DNA of 64,000 nucleotides. Origin: Dichetophora obliterata. Taxonomy: Eukaryota; Arthropoda; Insecta; Diptera; Sciomyzidae. A program made the position numbers and the translations under genes. This document shows, in pieces, positions 31,936-44,127 of the stretch; position 1 is the first letter of the stretch; every line of letters begins with the position of its first letter. A model generated the notes under the pieces. It was not told where the DNA came from, searched no databases, and worked only from the letters and a program-made list of their open reading frames with translations. The stretch covers positions 93,920,057 through 93,984,056 of the forward strand of contig OY986438.1 of NCBI GenBank assembly GCA_963920525.1. Direction: 5' to 3'.

Positions 31936-34625
31936 TTAGATAGCATTATCTAATTCTAAAAGATTCAAAAAAAGAATATAAAGGCCATTCATTTCCAAAG
32001 ATCCATCTTCAGCACTTAATGATTCATCAGAATCAGTATCTGCCGATGTATCTAAAATTGCTGTAGAGTTTGAGGTCGATGCTTCGACTACTTCAATAGG
32101 TTGACAAATCAATAATGATATAACCTCAGGTGGTAGGTTTAAAAAAAATGTTTTTTTTTTAATGCTTAATAAAGCTGGATCTGAAGTATCTAAGGCTCGA
32201 TGGAACACATCTGTCAGGTTGTCTTTGCGGCTACTCCTTCTAGCATGCTGCAGCCTATCAGTCTTATAAATTTTATTTCTGGATTCAGATGCATCTTCTC
32301 CGAAACAGCCAACTGGAAGTACTAAATGCTCCATTATTTGTCTTGAATGCATTAGAACTTTATGAACAGTAGCTGTAATGGGAAGCCAAAGATAGATTTC
32401 TATTATTATTTGAGCCGCTTCAAAGCAATTTTTTTCGAATTGATTTAGATGCAAAGGAAATTGACAGGACAGGCATATAAGAATAATTTTCAAATGAAAA
32501 ATTAAATCAACATCCACTACCGTTACTTCAGAAAATAAGATATGGTTCTCAAATGCACGCCGTGCAGTATTCCCATCGTTAATGCTACCGAATCCACCTG
32601 TTTTCGGTTTATCTACCCGCAAGCCAAGATTTTCCCAAAGGAGATTTTGTATGTTTTCTTTGCCACTTTTTCGTTATCGGGCCAGTTTCTTACTTGCCAT
32701 TTATTTACGCCAATTTTAGCTGCATTCCATTCGCTTCAATATAATCCAGATTATTTTTTTTTACATGCAAAGTAAAAACAAAAATAATAATCCTATAACA
32801 AATAGGATTATTTTTGCTATCCATATAAAATTGTGATACAGCCTTTAAAAAATTTGAAACGCAGGTGCCGCACCTGTATATTTTTATGAGCTGTCATTTC
32901 ATTTTTTGAATTATTTGTTTGTTTGATACAATGACTGTTAGATAGCCATGACAGCTACCTATTTTCTCACGAGCTGCGACCATCGAATGTTAAACAAAAG
33001 AAAACAAAACAAACCGTGCGTGTCACACACATTGGACGCATTCAGCGGACCAAACAATTGCACTTAAATTATTGATATAATTGCATAATATTAATAATTA
33101 AATTAAATAATTTACAATTTTTCTGACGTTTAGAGTAAAACACATTCAGAGAAAAACATCGTCCACTAAGGTATCGCTACCATAACAGTTCACAACAGTT
33201 TTAAACGACACACCTTTTCATGACACCTATTAGTTATTGTATCATGATTGCTTGTTTGAATTTAATTTTGACTACAACGGTTGTGCCCTCTACGAGTCGT
33301 TTTTCTTGCCGTTCCTTTGAGAAAATTCGTTATCGCGATTATATTAAGGTGAAAGGAACGCAGCTTTTATAGCCCGCATGTAAAACAAACTCAAAGAATC
33401 TAATCCAACAATGAAGTGGACTAATTCCAAATTTCAAATTTTTCTCTTTTGCCTTAAATTTTTTGGATTTAAAGTCCTTAACGTTTTTGAAATCTTACGG
33501 TAAAGCTCCACAAATAAGACATGCTTGCAAAGATTTGGTATCAGTTAAAAAATTTGAAATTCGTCCATCAATCAAAGTTAAGAACAGCTGGAATTTGATT
33601 TGAATTATTTTACCTTGAATTAATTCGAATGTAAAAATCTTCATTCCATCTATTTCCTTCCTTATATCAGAATCTTCTTTTAAAATGGTTTCCTTTACAT
33701 ATTTCAACTTTAATGGTCTACAGAACCTAATGGATTGCGGTGTTGCATTATTCCAAAGAATATTTCCTGTTGATGAAATCAAACGCAAGGGGATAATTGT
33801 GGTTGGAAGGATCTGAAAATCGTTGGCTATAATTGGCTTGACCAGTAGAAGCATCGAATCCGTAACTAAGAATTGGTGTTGCACTTACTATATTTTCTTT
33901 ATTCAAACCCATCACAGCTGATATAACTTCTTCCTGGACCTCAACAATTCTCTTTGCTGTATGCTTCAAAAGCATTTCAAGTGGTACTTTTGCAATTTTA
34001 TCAGACACAATTACCCCTTGTGGCCTACACTGTTCTTTAACATTTAAAACTTTTTTATAATTAGGATATATATCATAGTTTCTGGCCTTACTCTCAAGGC
34101 GTATGTTAAGGTATTGTTGCTTTGTGAAGTTATTTTCTAAAATAAATGCTAAGGCCTCAGTATAGGAAAATGGTATAATTTTTTTCTTCAAATTGCATCA
34201 TATTTTTTATTTTAAAAGCTCTATGTGGACTTACAATACTCGTCTTGAGAACTGCTACCTAGTTAGAATTACCTTCTTTTCGAGCAGAGGAGCTTGCTAC
34301 CATAACTAATAAATCTGTTTCATTATAAGACACGTTGGATAGTTCACATGCTGCCTTTCTCTTCGACCTGCCTGATTTTTCACTAAATGAGAGAGAAGAA
34401 AGCCCACCTAAGCCCTTATTACCTTTGATTTCAGTTTCATTCTTTAGCCAGTCAGCATATTTCTTTTGAAATGCTGACACATTTCTTGTACTTCTTATAA
34501 ATCGCAAAGACAAGTTAAACGAAATAGTTTTGGCTTTTGATCGAATAATATTTTTAAAAGCTTTTGATTCGTTTTTATTTATATTTGTCAAAAGAAAGCT
34601 ATAAACATCTTTTTCCCAGTCAGCT
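31936..34625 (-). pseudogene. RAG1/Transib-like DDE transposase relic
   Basis: Minus-strand pieces line up as one transposase. A region with AFQKKYADWLKNETE (34625-34259) is followed by 34191-33748, holding LSYGFDASTGQANYSQRF with a candidate first catalytic Asp. Next, 33884-33495 holds FLTLIDGRISNFLTDTKS and CLICG (second Asp, zinc Cys pair). Then GISPLHCWIRFFEFVLH, KWQVR, KPKTGG and NDGNTARRAFEN lead to HKVLMHSRQIMEH and VGCFGEDASESRNK (candidate catalytic Glu) at 32622-31936. The order and the E-S-x-N-K block with preceding His pair resemble RAG1 and Transib. Frameshifts, a stop and two insertions make it inactive. Assignment is from motif memory. Confidence 0.62.
32719..33364. mobile_element. 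TIR element inserted in the RAG1/Transib-like relic
   Basis: Ends GCTGCATTCCATTCGCTTCA and TTAAGGTGAAAGGAACGCAGC are inverted copies. TTTTA flanks both sides (32714-32718 and 33365-33369). With the element and one TTTTA removed, the transposase frame reads straight through the junction (GYK-IGVNKWQVR), which confirms the ends. The element is 646 bp with no transposase of its own. It contains a tight hairpin AATAATCCTAT/ATAGGATTATT at about 32781-32810. Confidence 0.85.
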
Positions 34626-34627
34626 TT

Positions 34628-34925
34628 TGATGAAGAACTGTGGTAGCCCGGGTTCAATTCCAGCTCAGACAGAAAGTTTTTTCTATTGAAATAATTTTTC
34701 TGTTCGGTCGCCACCTCTCTGCAGACAATGGCAAGCCTCAGAGAGTAAAAATTGCCATGTAAAGCTTCTTGAGAACATAAGCCGTTCGGAGTCGGCATAA
34801 AATACGTAGGTTCAGTTCTCGGTCATTTGTGATCAAACATTTAATAACACGCACAACACAATTGATCAATAGAAGCTAGGTCAAAGTCCTTCCAAGGGCT
34901 GAAATGGCCAGTCTATTTTTATTTT
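34628..34925 (+). repeat. tRNA-derived SINE, 5'-truncated copy
   Basis: It starts within the tRNA-like head at GAAGAACTGTGGTAGCCCGG, with a B-box-like GGTTCAATTCC at about 34649. It continues through CAGACAGAAAG, TTTTTCTGTTCGGTC, GCCTCAGAGAGTAAAAATTG and CCGTTCGGAGTCGGCAT to a CTATTTTTATTTTTA tail. The same units occur at 56072-56411 in another arrangement. The A-box part present there is missing here. It interrupts the N-terminal side of the transposase relic. Confidence 0.75.
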
Positions 34926-34929
34926 TAGA

Positions 34930-35520
34930 CACCTACAAAAATAATGAAAGCCTTAAAAATCGCAAAAAGTTGCGAAAAAGGTTAGTGCTACTGCGTTTAG
35001 AAAACTCTGTTCTTGTTAACTTTATAAAAATTAAGATTATATTTTGATAGGTTTGTGAGTTTTAGCTTAAGAAACTTTGCAAACACAATTAATAATTCTA
35101 TATTTAAGGCCGTTTTGGAAAATACAGTTTTCACTACTCACACTGTTTTCCCAAATGCCACTTGTACTTACTATGATTATTACTATCCATAATTTTTTTC
35201 ACTTTCAAACAGAAAATTGCAAAATTTGTATATTTAATTGCTTCCACTCTTTGCAAACAAACGCAGCGAAATGTAAACAAAATTTTAGTGCAAGTTCAGT
35301 TCTGCATCAACTAACTGTGCAACGGTAAAAACATCTGAAACAAGTTTTTTTTGCTATCTTTGGCATGTTTACTTTATGATTAAACAAGAAAAAATTAAAT
35401 TTTTACAACTTTAAAATTTGGGTTTTGGCCACAAAATCTGATCGATGGAACCAATGTGTACACCAACAAATTAAATTAGTTATTTTTGAAATATAATACT
35501 TTTATGCACTTTTGTTTGTT
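34930..35520. other. No coding seen; intron part of the SANT-like gene
   Basis: AT-rich DNA between the SINE and the first SANT-like block. Confidence 0.4.
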
Positions 35521-35522
35521 AC

Positions 35523-35713
35523 CTTTTGCCAACCGTCACTATCCCTCAGTAGTGGTCCTAAAGCATCTAATTTTTTAGAAATGATGTCCCAATCACCTTT
35601 AAAATTTAGTGGAATATTTCCTTTGTGAAAACCTTTTGCAAGGCTCCGGTTTTTTTCCAATTCGGAAACTATATGCATATTGTGTATGGCAACTTTACTT
35701 GCAGTTAAGTTGC
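35523..35713 (-). pseudogene. Myb/SANT-like gene, first coding block
   Basis: The minus frame reads ELEKNRSLAKGFHKGN, then GDWDIISKKLDALGPL and RDSDGWQK, followed by a consensus donor (GTAAC) at 35522. This is the first two-thirds of a Myb/SANT-like DNA-binding domain. In such proteins it binds DNA through a trihelix fold, and many insect copies derive from transposons. An in-frame ATG precedes HIVSELEK, but the open frame extends upstream, so the start is unsure. The partner block at 31154-31531 continues the domain across a 4-kb intron filled with mobile elements. Confidence 0.6.
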
Positions 35714-35714
35714 G

Positions 35715-37220
35715 GTTGCCAAATTCTTATTATCGATGGCAACACACTTTCGAACAGTTGATCAACTCGTTGCTTTTGTGGGGGGTGAAAAAATCTCAAG
35801 CGTCAAATGGTCGTTTGACAGATAGTAGTAGCGTGGGTTGGCGACCCAACCTTGATGAAAATGTCACTGTCATAACGCAACCTCAATTTTGACAACTAAG
35901 TCGACAGTTGTTTCCATGCTCAAGCTTGAATTTGAATTCAAAATTCAAATCAGCAGAGGAAACACTACGACTGATCAACCGAAAGAGTTTTTTTTTCTCA
36001 TCGGCTCACCCGGTAAAACCCGTTGTGTTGTGCCCTTGTTTGGTCTGGAATTTGAATTCAAATTCAAACCTGAGCTGGGATTTCAACTCTGAAGCGATTA
36101 AATATAATTGATGGTTTTTGTTTTTTTTGCTTGCCTTGGGTGTCCATGTCAACCGTTGTTAATTAGTGCCTACATTGTGACATCTTTCAAATTTGCCAGC
36201 TGACATGTTTGTTATGCTGACTTAATTGCTTGTTAAAGCCCTTTCGTTGTATATGTGGCCTGATTGATCGCAAAAAAAGGGTACTAGTACTAGTACTTTA
36301 TTGAGTCTTTTCTGAATCGATTCTGAATTGTTAACTTAGTGGCTGTTATAGTATGGCCAACATAAACTGTTAAAAATATTAAGTAAATTAATAAAGTGAA
36401 CGCCACTCGGCTTGACAATTGTTAAAGACTATTTTACTCTTGCTCGACAAGTAATACGACTGTTGCATTTGACGTTCTGTAATTAATAAATATATGTACA
36501 ATTTTATAAAGTTTAAATACAAGAAGGAAAGAATGAGACAACGACAGCGTGAAAATGACCAGCATCGCCACGCCAACTAGGTTTACTTTAAACCTCATCG
36601 TTGCCACTTTCACAAGTAAAATTGCAAAAAATAAAAGAGATCAATATAAATTTAAATGTTACTTAAGTAACTCATTCATACAAAAGAAAACGAATACACA
36701 TATAAATTGTGTGTAAAAAAATCAAAAACTGACAATCAAGAATGTTACACTTTGGCAAACTTTAAACATTGGGCAAGATTGATTCACTATTAACAGATTC
36801 ATAATTGTCTTTAAAACACTCTTAAAAATAATCAATAATGCAATTCAAATTAAATATAAAGAGCAATTATGAAAATACATTTAGATTATCTTTTCAGGAT
36901 AAATGTATCTAACAATTGTTAACTAAAGTTTAAAATATGACATGTTTTTATCTAGTTTTAAGAAAATATAGTTCTATTTGTAATTTTAACAAATAGCAAA
37001 TACTAAAAAGGACTAGTTGGTGTTATGAAATACATATTCATTATGAATCATAGTCGTTATAATAAAATAGGGCGTATTAGCATATATCCAAATTCATATA
37101 TGTAATACATACAGATAACTAACTAACAAATACAAGATAATAATAACATATGATAAAAAAAGGTAGTTATTGTCCTCTAAGACAACTTTAACTACTCAAA
37201 TTAAACAAGGTCTCAAAAGA
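35715..37220. other. No gene recognised
   Basis: The stretch 35715-36110 is less AT-rich and contains a TATCGATGG (DRE-like) site at about 35732, which would lie upstream of the minus-strand SANT-like block, and palindromes with TTTGAATTCAAA at 35931 and 36051. ACTAGTACTAGTACT occurs at 36281. From 36600 on the DNA is AT-rich without coding support. Confidence 0.35.
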
Positions 37221-37225
37221 AAAAA

Positions 37226-40163
37226 CTAACCCCGGCTATACCCAGGTAATGCTTTCAGGAAGAAGGGCAGAGGTGATTCATCAGGGCCATCCTCGAGATT
37301 CTCCAGGACAATCGGCGAATGATAATGAGTATCTTGCCGAGAAATTCCAGATTGTGAGGAGAAAATATCGTTGACAAGTGCGTTTTCGGATTGACTCATA
37401 TTGCTAATAAATCTTTTCATTAATAACGAGGCATAACTTATAATTGGTGTTACATTTGCTTCTCTGTACACAGATTCATATGAAAATCTTTTATTATGGG
37501 ACTTATAGTTCTTAGCAATGCAAAGTCTGAGAATTTTTCTCTCTAATCTTTCCATTTCCCTAACAACAGTTGGTGAAATCGTGAACCAGCAGGGAAAGCG
37601 TATAGTAGAACTGGCCTAATAATTGTTTTATACAAGAGAAGTTTGGTCTTTTTCTGTAATTCTTTACTACACAACAAGGATGTTAGTATGTTTGTTACTC
37701 TCCTAGCCTTATCAATATTACTTCTCGCATGGGAATTGAATTTAAAAAGATGATTAAAGTTTACTCCGAGGTATTTAATGCTATATTTTAGCGGAATTCT
37801 GTTATTATTTATTTTTATTGACAGATTTCGACTCTCTCTTACTGCCCCTTCTTTACCTTTACCACTGGCATTCCTGAAACAGATGCAATCTGATTTGAGA
37901 TTGTTTATCCTAATTCCCCAACTTTTATAGAAAATATTTATTTTATTTAAGTGCACTTCAAGTTTTCTAAGTGCATTGAAGGGATAGTCGTCTTTGGCAT
38001 ATGCAAAGGTATCGTCCGCAAAGAGGATTCCAGTGGAGGCAGGTATATTTTCAATTTCGCTTACGTGGGGAAAATCATACATGAAGATGTTGAAGAGTTT
38101 TAGACCCAGAGCTGACCCCTGCGCCACTCCACTCAAGGTGTCACAAGTATTAGAAACCGTCTCTCTGACCTGAATAAAAAAGTTCTACCTGACAAGAAGC
38201 TGTCCAGCAAATGAAAAAGTTGAATTGGAAAGTTCAGTTTTAAAATTTTAAATAACAATCCCTCTCTCCAAACGTTATCGAATGCTTTCTCCACATCAAG
38301 AGAGCAGGCAACAGTACATTTTTTTCTCTTAATCCAAGAGTTATATCATTATGGACTTTTAATAATGCGTGCACTGTAGAGTGTTTTCTCTTGAACCCAA
38401 ACTGAAAGTCAGATATATAATCAAAGGGAATAACCTCTGGGGACTCCAACTTTGACATCAGCACCCTTTTAAAAACCTTACCGACATTAGACAGCAGAGA
38501 AATAGGACGAAAATTGTTCAGCAGAAATATATTAAGTTTTTTTAAAATTGGCAAAATTCTAGCTTTTTTCCATAAATAAGGAAAGTAACCATTATTAATG
38601 CAGTTGTTAAATACAATTGCAAGAAACTTTATTGCACAGGAAGAGATTTTTTTCAGAAAAAAATTAGAGATTTGGTCAGGTCCGCTAGATTTCTTCGCTT
38701 TCAGATTATTTAGAATTTCGGTTATCTCACGCTGCGACGTAAACATTCCTGTTGGAGGTGGTGTTAGCGCCGAACACTCATTATTAAAAATAAAAACATG
38801 TTGGGGCCTGAGAATTCTTGCAGAATGGACAGTATTTCTGACTTCATGAACCAAAGCAGGATCAAAGTTAGGCTCTCTTTCCCGAAACACTGATTTAAAA
38901 TGGTTTTCAAATTCGGCAACAATTTCAGACTTCTCAGTAATACTTCTATCATCTATCACAACTTTATCACAAGAGAAATTTTTTTTCACCAACTATTCTA
39001 AAAACCTCTTTAAAAGCATAAGGACCTGGCACAATTCCTGCTAATCTTTTCCTGAATTGATTGTTTAACCAGATTCTGATTTTGTCACTGATGATTTTCT
39101 TCAGTAAAGCTATCCTACCAGAGAGCTCCTTATATTCACTACTGACTCTGTTGCAATTATTGTGTTAGATTCGTTTTAGATTCTTTTGCCAATTATGTTT
39201 AACTTTAAACAACTTTTCAACGTCATCAGGGAGATTCCTATATTTTTTAAATGACCTCATCACTCTCACGGAATGTTTATCCAAAGTTTCCAATAAAATT
39301 TTGTTGAAACGGTCTATATAAAAATCAATATCACTATTTAATAAATTAGTGGCATGAGAAGGCAGTCTGTCAAGCAACTCTTCATCCAACTCCTCCCGGA
39401 AAGTAGCCCAATCTGTATTTTTAAAGGATTTGTTGGAATTGGATTCCACAAATGGTATTTCAACCAATTCCATATTGATATTAAGCAGAATCGGGAAATG
39501 ATCCGAAAAGGTTGGAAGAGTATGAATAGAAAAATTGTTATCCAGTAAATTAATCATGTCAGAGGATATCAGAAAATGATCCAAAAAAGAGGAGCTTCTA
39601 GGAAATGTAGGTGTTTCTGTAGTGATATTAATCAAATGAGGTAAGAATAGGCTCTGCCATCTCTCATAATTCTTCCCATTGAAATTATAAGTGCTATCAC
39701 CCCAGTTGGGACTTCTTGCGTTTAAATCCCCTCCAATAATTGCCCCATCAAACCGTGACGACACATCTTCAATTTTATTAAGGCCTTCTAGTAACACCTC
39801 AGAACTACAATTTGATGGTACATAAATTGAACCAATAAGCAATTTTCTGGGGGTACGTGCCATTTGGACATCAATAGATATGAACATACCGACAAGGTTC
39901 AAGTTAGGTATACATACACAATCATATTTTAAAGTTTTTTTAATTGCGATCGCAACCCCCTGTTGCAGATCCTTCCTCAAAAAATTGAAACCCTCAATGC
40001 AGACCCTATGCCTGGCATTTAAATGTGTTTCTTGAAGAAAAGCTATATCACAACTATTCGCGACAAGAATTCTTTGCAGTTCAAACCTCCTGCCATTTTC
40101 AACTAAGGATGAGACATTTCATGAGACAGACAAGTTAATAATTTCAAGCCCATTATTTGTCAT
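37226..40163 (-). pseudogene. Jockey-type ORF2 (endonuclease and reverse transcriptase), broken
   Basis: Starting at the ATG at 40163, which overlaps the ORF1 stop, the endonuclease has DIAFLQETHLNARH, GGDLNARSPNWGD and FSDHFPILLNI. A TGA sits early, where related proteins have Trp. RT motifs follow as PILKKLNIFLLNNFRPISLL, FQFGFKRKHSTVHALL, VAQGSALGLKLFNIFM and LFADDTFAYA, with a frame break between 38240 and 38136. The C-terminal part continues to 37226. The APE-like endonuclease nicks the target and RT primes cDNA there; this copy could not be functional. Confidence 0.85.
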
Positions 40164-41710
40164 TAAGTAAAATTTCATTTAGGAGTTCTAAATATAACAT
40201 TCTTTTATTTATAATTGAAGAACAATCATTTACGTTCTTCATAAAGTTTTCAATTCTTTCAAAAAGGCTCTGTACACCCACTCCAAACAACTCTTTAGAG
40301 AGGTCAAAAAACTGACCCAATATATTACCCTTCCCTTTCACAGAGCTATGAGTATCTGCAGAAGGAGTGGTATGTTCCCTAAAATGGCTGGCATAAGAGA
40401 CCGTCAGAGGAGGAGGCATTTTAGAAGGGATAAATAGCTCAGTTCTCTGTTTAGCATTTGCCTTTATTTTTTGGGAAAGTTTCTTCCTATAGAGCATATT
40501 CTTTAAATCTGTCGCAATCCTTATAATTGGCAGGATGGTCTTTCTGACAATTTACGCAATACGGTTTTTCTCCCGATTCCTTTGATACCACACACTACCC
40601 AGGAGGGTGAACATTTTTGCATTTAATGCATTTCAAATCATTAGCACAATTTTTTGCTATATGCCCAAATTGCTGGCACCTCCTACATTGAATGGGATCA
40701 GAGGAACCTCTAGGCTTTTCCCACTGGATCTGCGTGTTAAATAAAATTTTAATCTTAAAAAGTCAGAAATTAACTTCCCAGGAATAATCCTCATCAAAAA
40801 CAAGCTATACATTATTTTTTCTCTCCTTGAGCGAGAAGTAGAAAAGTTTGTTACTTTCTCCACACTCCCCGGAACTAAAGAATTTAATTCTTCAAAAACT
40901 TCATCATCCTCGAAGTCCGAAGTCAGACCTTTAAGCAATAAATGATTATTCCTTTCCTCCTTAGGAGTAAAAGAATAAGCCTCAATTCCTGGGCTTTCCC
41001 TGAGTCTCTCGAGGAGAGCCCTATGAATCACCCTGTCCTCTACAAAGATTTTACTCTTTTGCCCTACATTTACAATTTTAAATAAAACATTTTTATTGCG
41101 CAGCTCTATCACCAGTTGCCGTACATTTATATTTTTAACAACAATAGGAGGACAAAACCTACCTTTCTTTATCTGTCCAGCCTTGATGTTCGGGTTGGTA
41201 GCTTCACTGTCTTCTCCGGCTTTTTCTTCTTCAGCATCCACTTGCTGTTGGCTTTTAGGTGCAGCTCCTGTGACCTTCTTCTGCATTGCATTTTTCTCTT
41301 TAAAGGTTATCTCGTTAAATATAGAGAATCTGTTGCTTTTTTTTTGCTGGCGCTTGAAGATCTTCTTCAGAAACACTTCTGGAGGCAGCTCGTCTGGACC
41401 CGTTGACAACTCTTTGCCAGTCATGATGGAGATGCTCTGTTATCTCCATGCTGTCATCGATGCTATGGTCAGCGCCTGTATGCTGCGACATAACGCCTGT
41501 CGAAAGCTCAACGAGCTGTTGTGCTGCTTCCGATTTACTCGGGCTTAACGCATTTAGCTGGAGACCCGGCTTCATTTTGAATTCAATAGCTTTATTAAAT
41601 TCCATTTTGTTCGTGACTATATTCATGGGGCATATCTTTGGGCCAAACAATTGGCGACGTCCTCCCGCGCTATTCAGCGTGATCTTATGCTTTTCCAGCG
41701 TATCCCACAA
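40153..41710 (-). pseudogene. Jockey-type ORF1 (Gag-like), frameshifted
   Basis: Three overlapping frames continue one another: 41710-41315, 41424-40657 and 40680-40153. The N-terminal part begins MWDTLEKHKITLNSAGG. The middle has an RRM-like/PRE_C2HC-type region (VVKNINVRQLVIELRNKN and ERNNHLLLKGL). The C-terminal part has zinc knuckles CRRCQQFGHIAKNC, CIKCKNVHPPG and YCVNCQKDHPANYKDC. Proteins of this kind bind the LINE RNA. A frameshift lies near 41320-41400, another near 40660, and a stop falls inside the knuckle region. Confidence 0.78.
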
Positions 41711-41869
41711 ATATCAGCACACGCAGCAGTGAACAAATATTTACAGCCTGTTCACCCGGCCTCAAATAGAGCCTTCGGTGTCCAGGCGAACCAGCCACTC
41801 CTAAAAACTTAGTCGAGTAGTCACTAACAATAGATATTGGATAATCCAATGAATCCAACTCGTTCAACA

Positions 41870-43735
41870 GTAATCAGCAGGATGAATCACACTCGTGACA
41901 GCAAACGCGCAACAGCAGTAACAGCAAGCAGAACCACAGCAGCAAGACAATATCAATCAGGCAGAAAACCCGATTTGAGGTTAAGTCCGCGACTGAGCCA
42001 AAAATTATATGCAAATATGAGTATCACAAAATGGCCGCAGCATTAAGGCTCCGTGACAAAGCCAATCCAGGCGCACCGTGTCCACAGGCAAAGCAGCAAC
42101 CCTTTTAGGGTGGTTTCCGTGTAATAATACACTCAATCTTTTAAAAACTTAAAGTATTTAATTAATTTATTAGATATTTTTTATATATCAATTTTGTTTT
42201 TTAGCATCAAAAATATTGCAGAAGCCGACTATACTCCACAAAGCCAAAACCGGAAGTGTGCGCAAAAAAAGGGTTCAAACATCGTGTCCGACAGTTTGCG
42301 CAAACACTCGTTTGCACCGACATTCGGTGTAAGCGGTCATTAAACCATGTTGTATAACCTAGCGTGTTGTACTGTCCGACTTGCCTATGTAAACGAAAAT
42401 ACAACCGGTGGCTGCTGTCAACGAAAAGAGCGATGGCTGACGAACTTCCGGCCTTCCAACGTTGGAAAAAGTGGAGTAAAAATCTAGCTGATTTTTTAAT
42501 TTTTCCAACAAAACTGAATTTTATGGGTATCAAAAGAGATATAATACAAGTATCTATTCAACAAGATATTAAACATGCATTTAAGATACAGTAATTTTTT
42601 TTTACTTAAAATCGCTAAAATGTATTTAGATGTCTCTTTTTAACAGGAGGCCTTCGGCCGCTGCTTAGGGAATACAAACCTCAGTAAGTCCAACACAGGC
42701 TTCACTCTCTACAGTACTTCTGGATGTAGTTATCTTTTTAATAATTCTCTTTTTTAATGGATTGCTTTAAAAAAAGGTAAACCACTAGTTTTTCAGACAA
42801 ATTCTAATTATAAAAAAAAACTTAAAAAGTTATGCATGGAATTTTATGTTTGACACCTTGTTGAATAAATACGCGCATTATTTTTGTTTTAATACCCATA
42901 AAGCTTAGTTTTGTTGAAATACGAGAAAAACAGCAAGATTTTTAAGTAATTTTTCTAAATTTGAAGGCCTATAAATTCTAAATTCGAATTTTAATTACAA
43001 ATGAAATTATATTACTTTTTTAAAATCCTTATTTTTTTTTTGTGTTTCTGCCTAGTTGTCGTGCAGAAATCAGAAAAATGTAACAAACAATTACTAAGTC
43101 TCATTCACTATTCTAAAAATAAGAGCGCCCCAAAAATATATTCAACTGTGAAAAATGACTGCGCCCCTGAAGCAGTGCTTGTGTTTTGACAGATGTGGTT
43201 TGAGCAAACTGGCGCAAAATCTACTGGGGTCTAATTTGCATTTTTAAACAGTTTTTAATTAGAAATATATATCTTTCTAAAACAAATAAGATAAAAAAAT
43301 GTGGTTAGAAACTAAATAAACTACTTTTGTTAAAAGCATTCAAACCGTATGGACATATTTACCTGTGGAACGAAAGCGCATTGTTTGTAAGTTTTCGGGA
43401 ACTTTTACAATTTTTAATCGCAAAACTCACGTTGCATTTATTTTTTCTTTGATATTGTCACTTTTTAAGCAGTGAAAAATGCTGAAAATTAAATAATTTT
43501 CAATTATTTTGCTGAGGAATCTTCCAATAAAATGCCAGGGTTCTCAAAAATGTCAAAAAACACTCTCTTTCTCGCTCGCACAATTTAAGAATGGTGCGAC
43601 AGTTCACGTACAGTGTGTGTGTTAGCAACACCATTTCCTTATATTTTACTTCTTTGGCTGACGGTAACCTGGGCAGTCGCTGATGGTAACCTGGGTAAGT
43701 TAAAATCTGCCACCAAAGCGGCACAGCAGCAACAC
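41870..43735. other. No gene recognised; LINE 5' flank
   Basis: The part 41870-42110 may be the 5' UTR of the LINE. The rest shows no supported exon. A less AT-rich stretch at 42230-42480 has open frames on both strands but no recognisable domain. Confidence 0.35.
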
Positions 43736-43859
43736 TAGTGAGCGCCACCAACAACCGGCTTCCAAACCGGTACCAAAAGGTACCGCAACCTCCACCAAAA
43801 CGTCACCAGCATTTGCACCACTTATTGACGGCAGTGCGCGTCATTACCACCACCATCAG

Positions 43860-44095
43860 CACCAGCACAACAATACCGCCAGCTGCAACGCCAATCACTC
43901 CAGCAGTGTCAAAGCATAGCCACCACCAAAGTGCCACCAGCACAACAACACCGCCAGCTGCAACGCCAATCACTCCAGCAGTGTCAAAGCATAACCGCTA
44001 CCAAAGTGCCACCAGCACAACAACACCGTCAGCTGTGACAACTGCACCAGCACAACTCCATCAGTATCAAAGCAACACTTCCACCACAGGAACAC
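43860..44095. repeat. Minisatellite, about 72-bp unit
   Basis: CCACCAGCACAACAACACCGCCAGCTGCAACGCC-type units with CAATCACTCCAGCAGTGTCAAAGCATA repeat two to three times from 43860 to 44040. The plus frame reads repeated ATPITPAVSKH. Repetition and lack of flanking coding evidence argue against a real protein. Confidence 0.75.
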
Positions 44096-44127
44096 CAGGT
44101 TTTTTTTCTTGTCTTCCTATATTATTA

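Larger units (their letters stand above)
37226..41710 (-). mobile_element. Jockey-type LINE, two ORFs, degraded
   Basis: A minus-strand non-LTR element of about 4.5 kb with ORF1 (41710-40153), an overlapping ORF2 start at 40163, and ORF2 running to 37226. ORF1 ends with three zinc knuckles and ORF2 has endonuclease and reverse transcriptase parts. The order and knuckle pattern are Jockey-like. Several frameshifts and stops break both ORFs. Neither the 5' UTR boundary nor a poly(A)-type 3' end and target duplication could be fixed. Confidence 0.85.

Noticed and set aside
34628..34798. N-terminal extension of the transposase relic starting MPTPNGLCSQEAL
   Set aside because: These codons are the antisense of a SINE tail also present at 56 kb, not transposase sequence.
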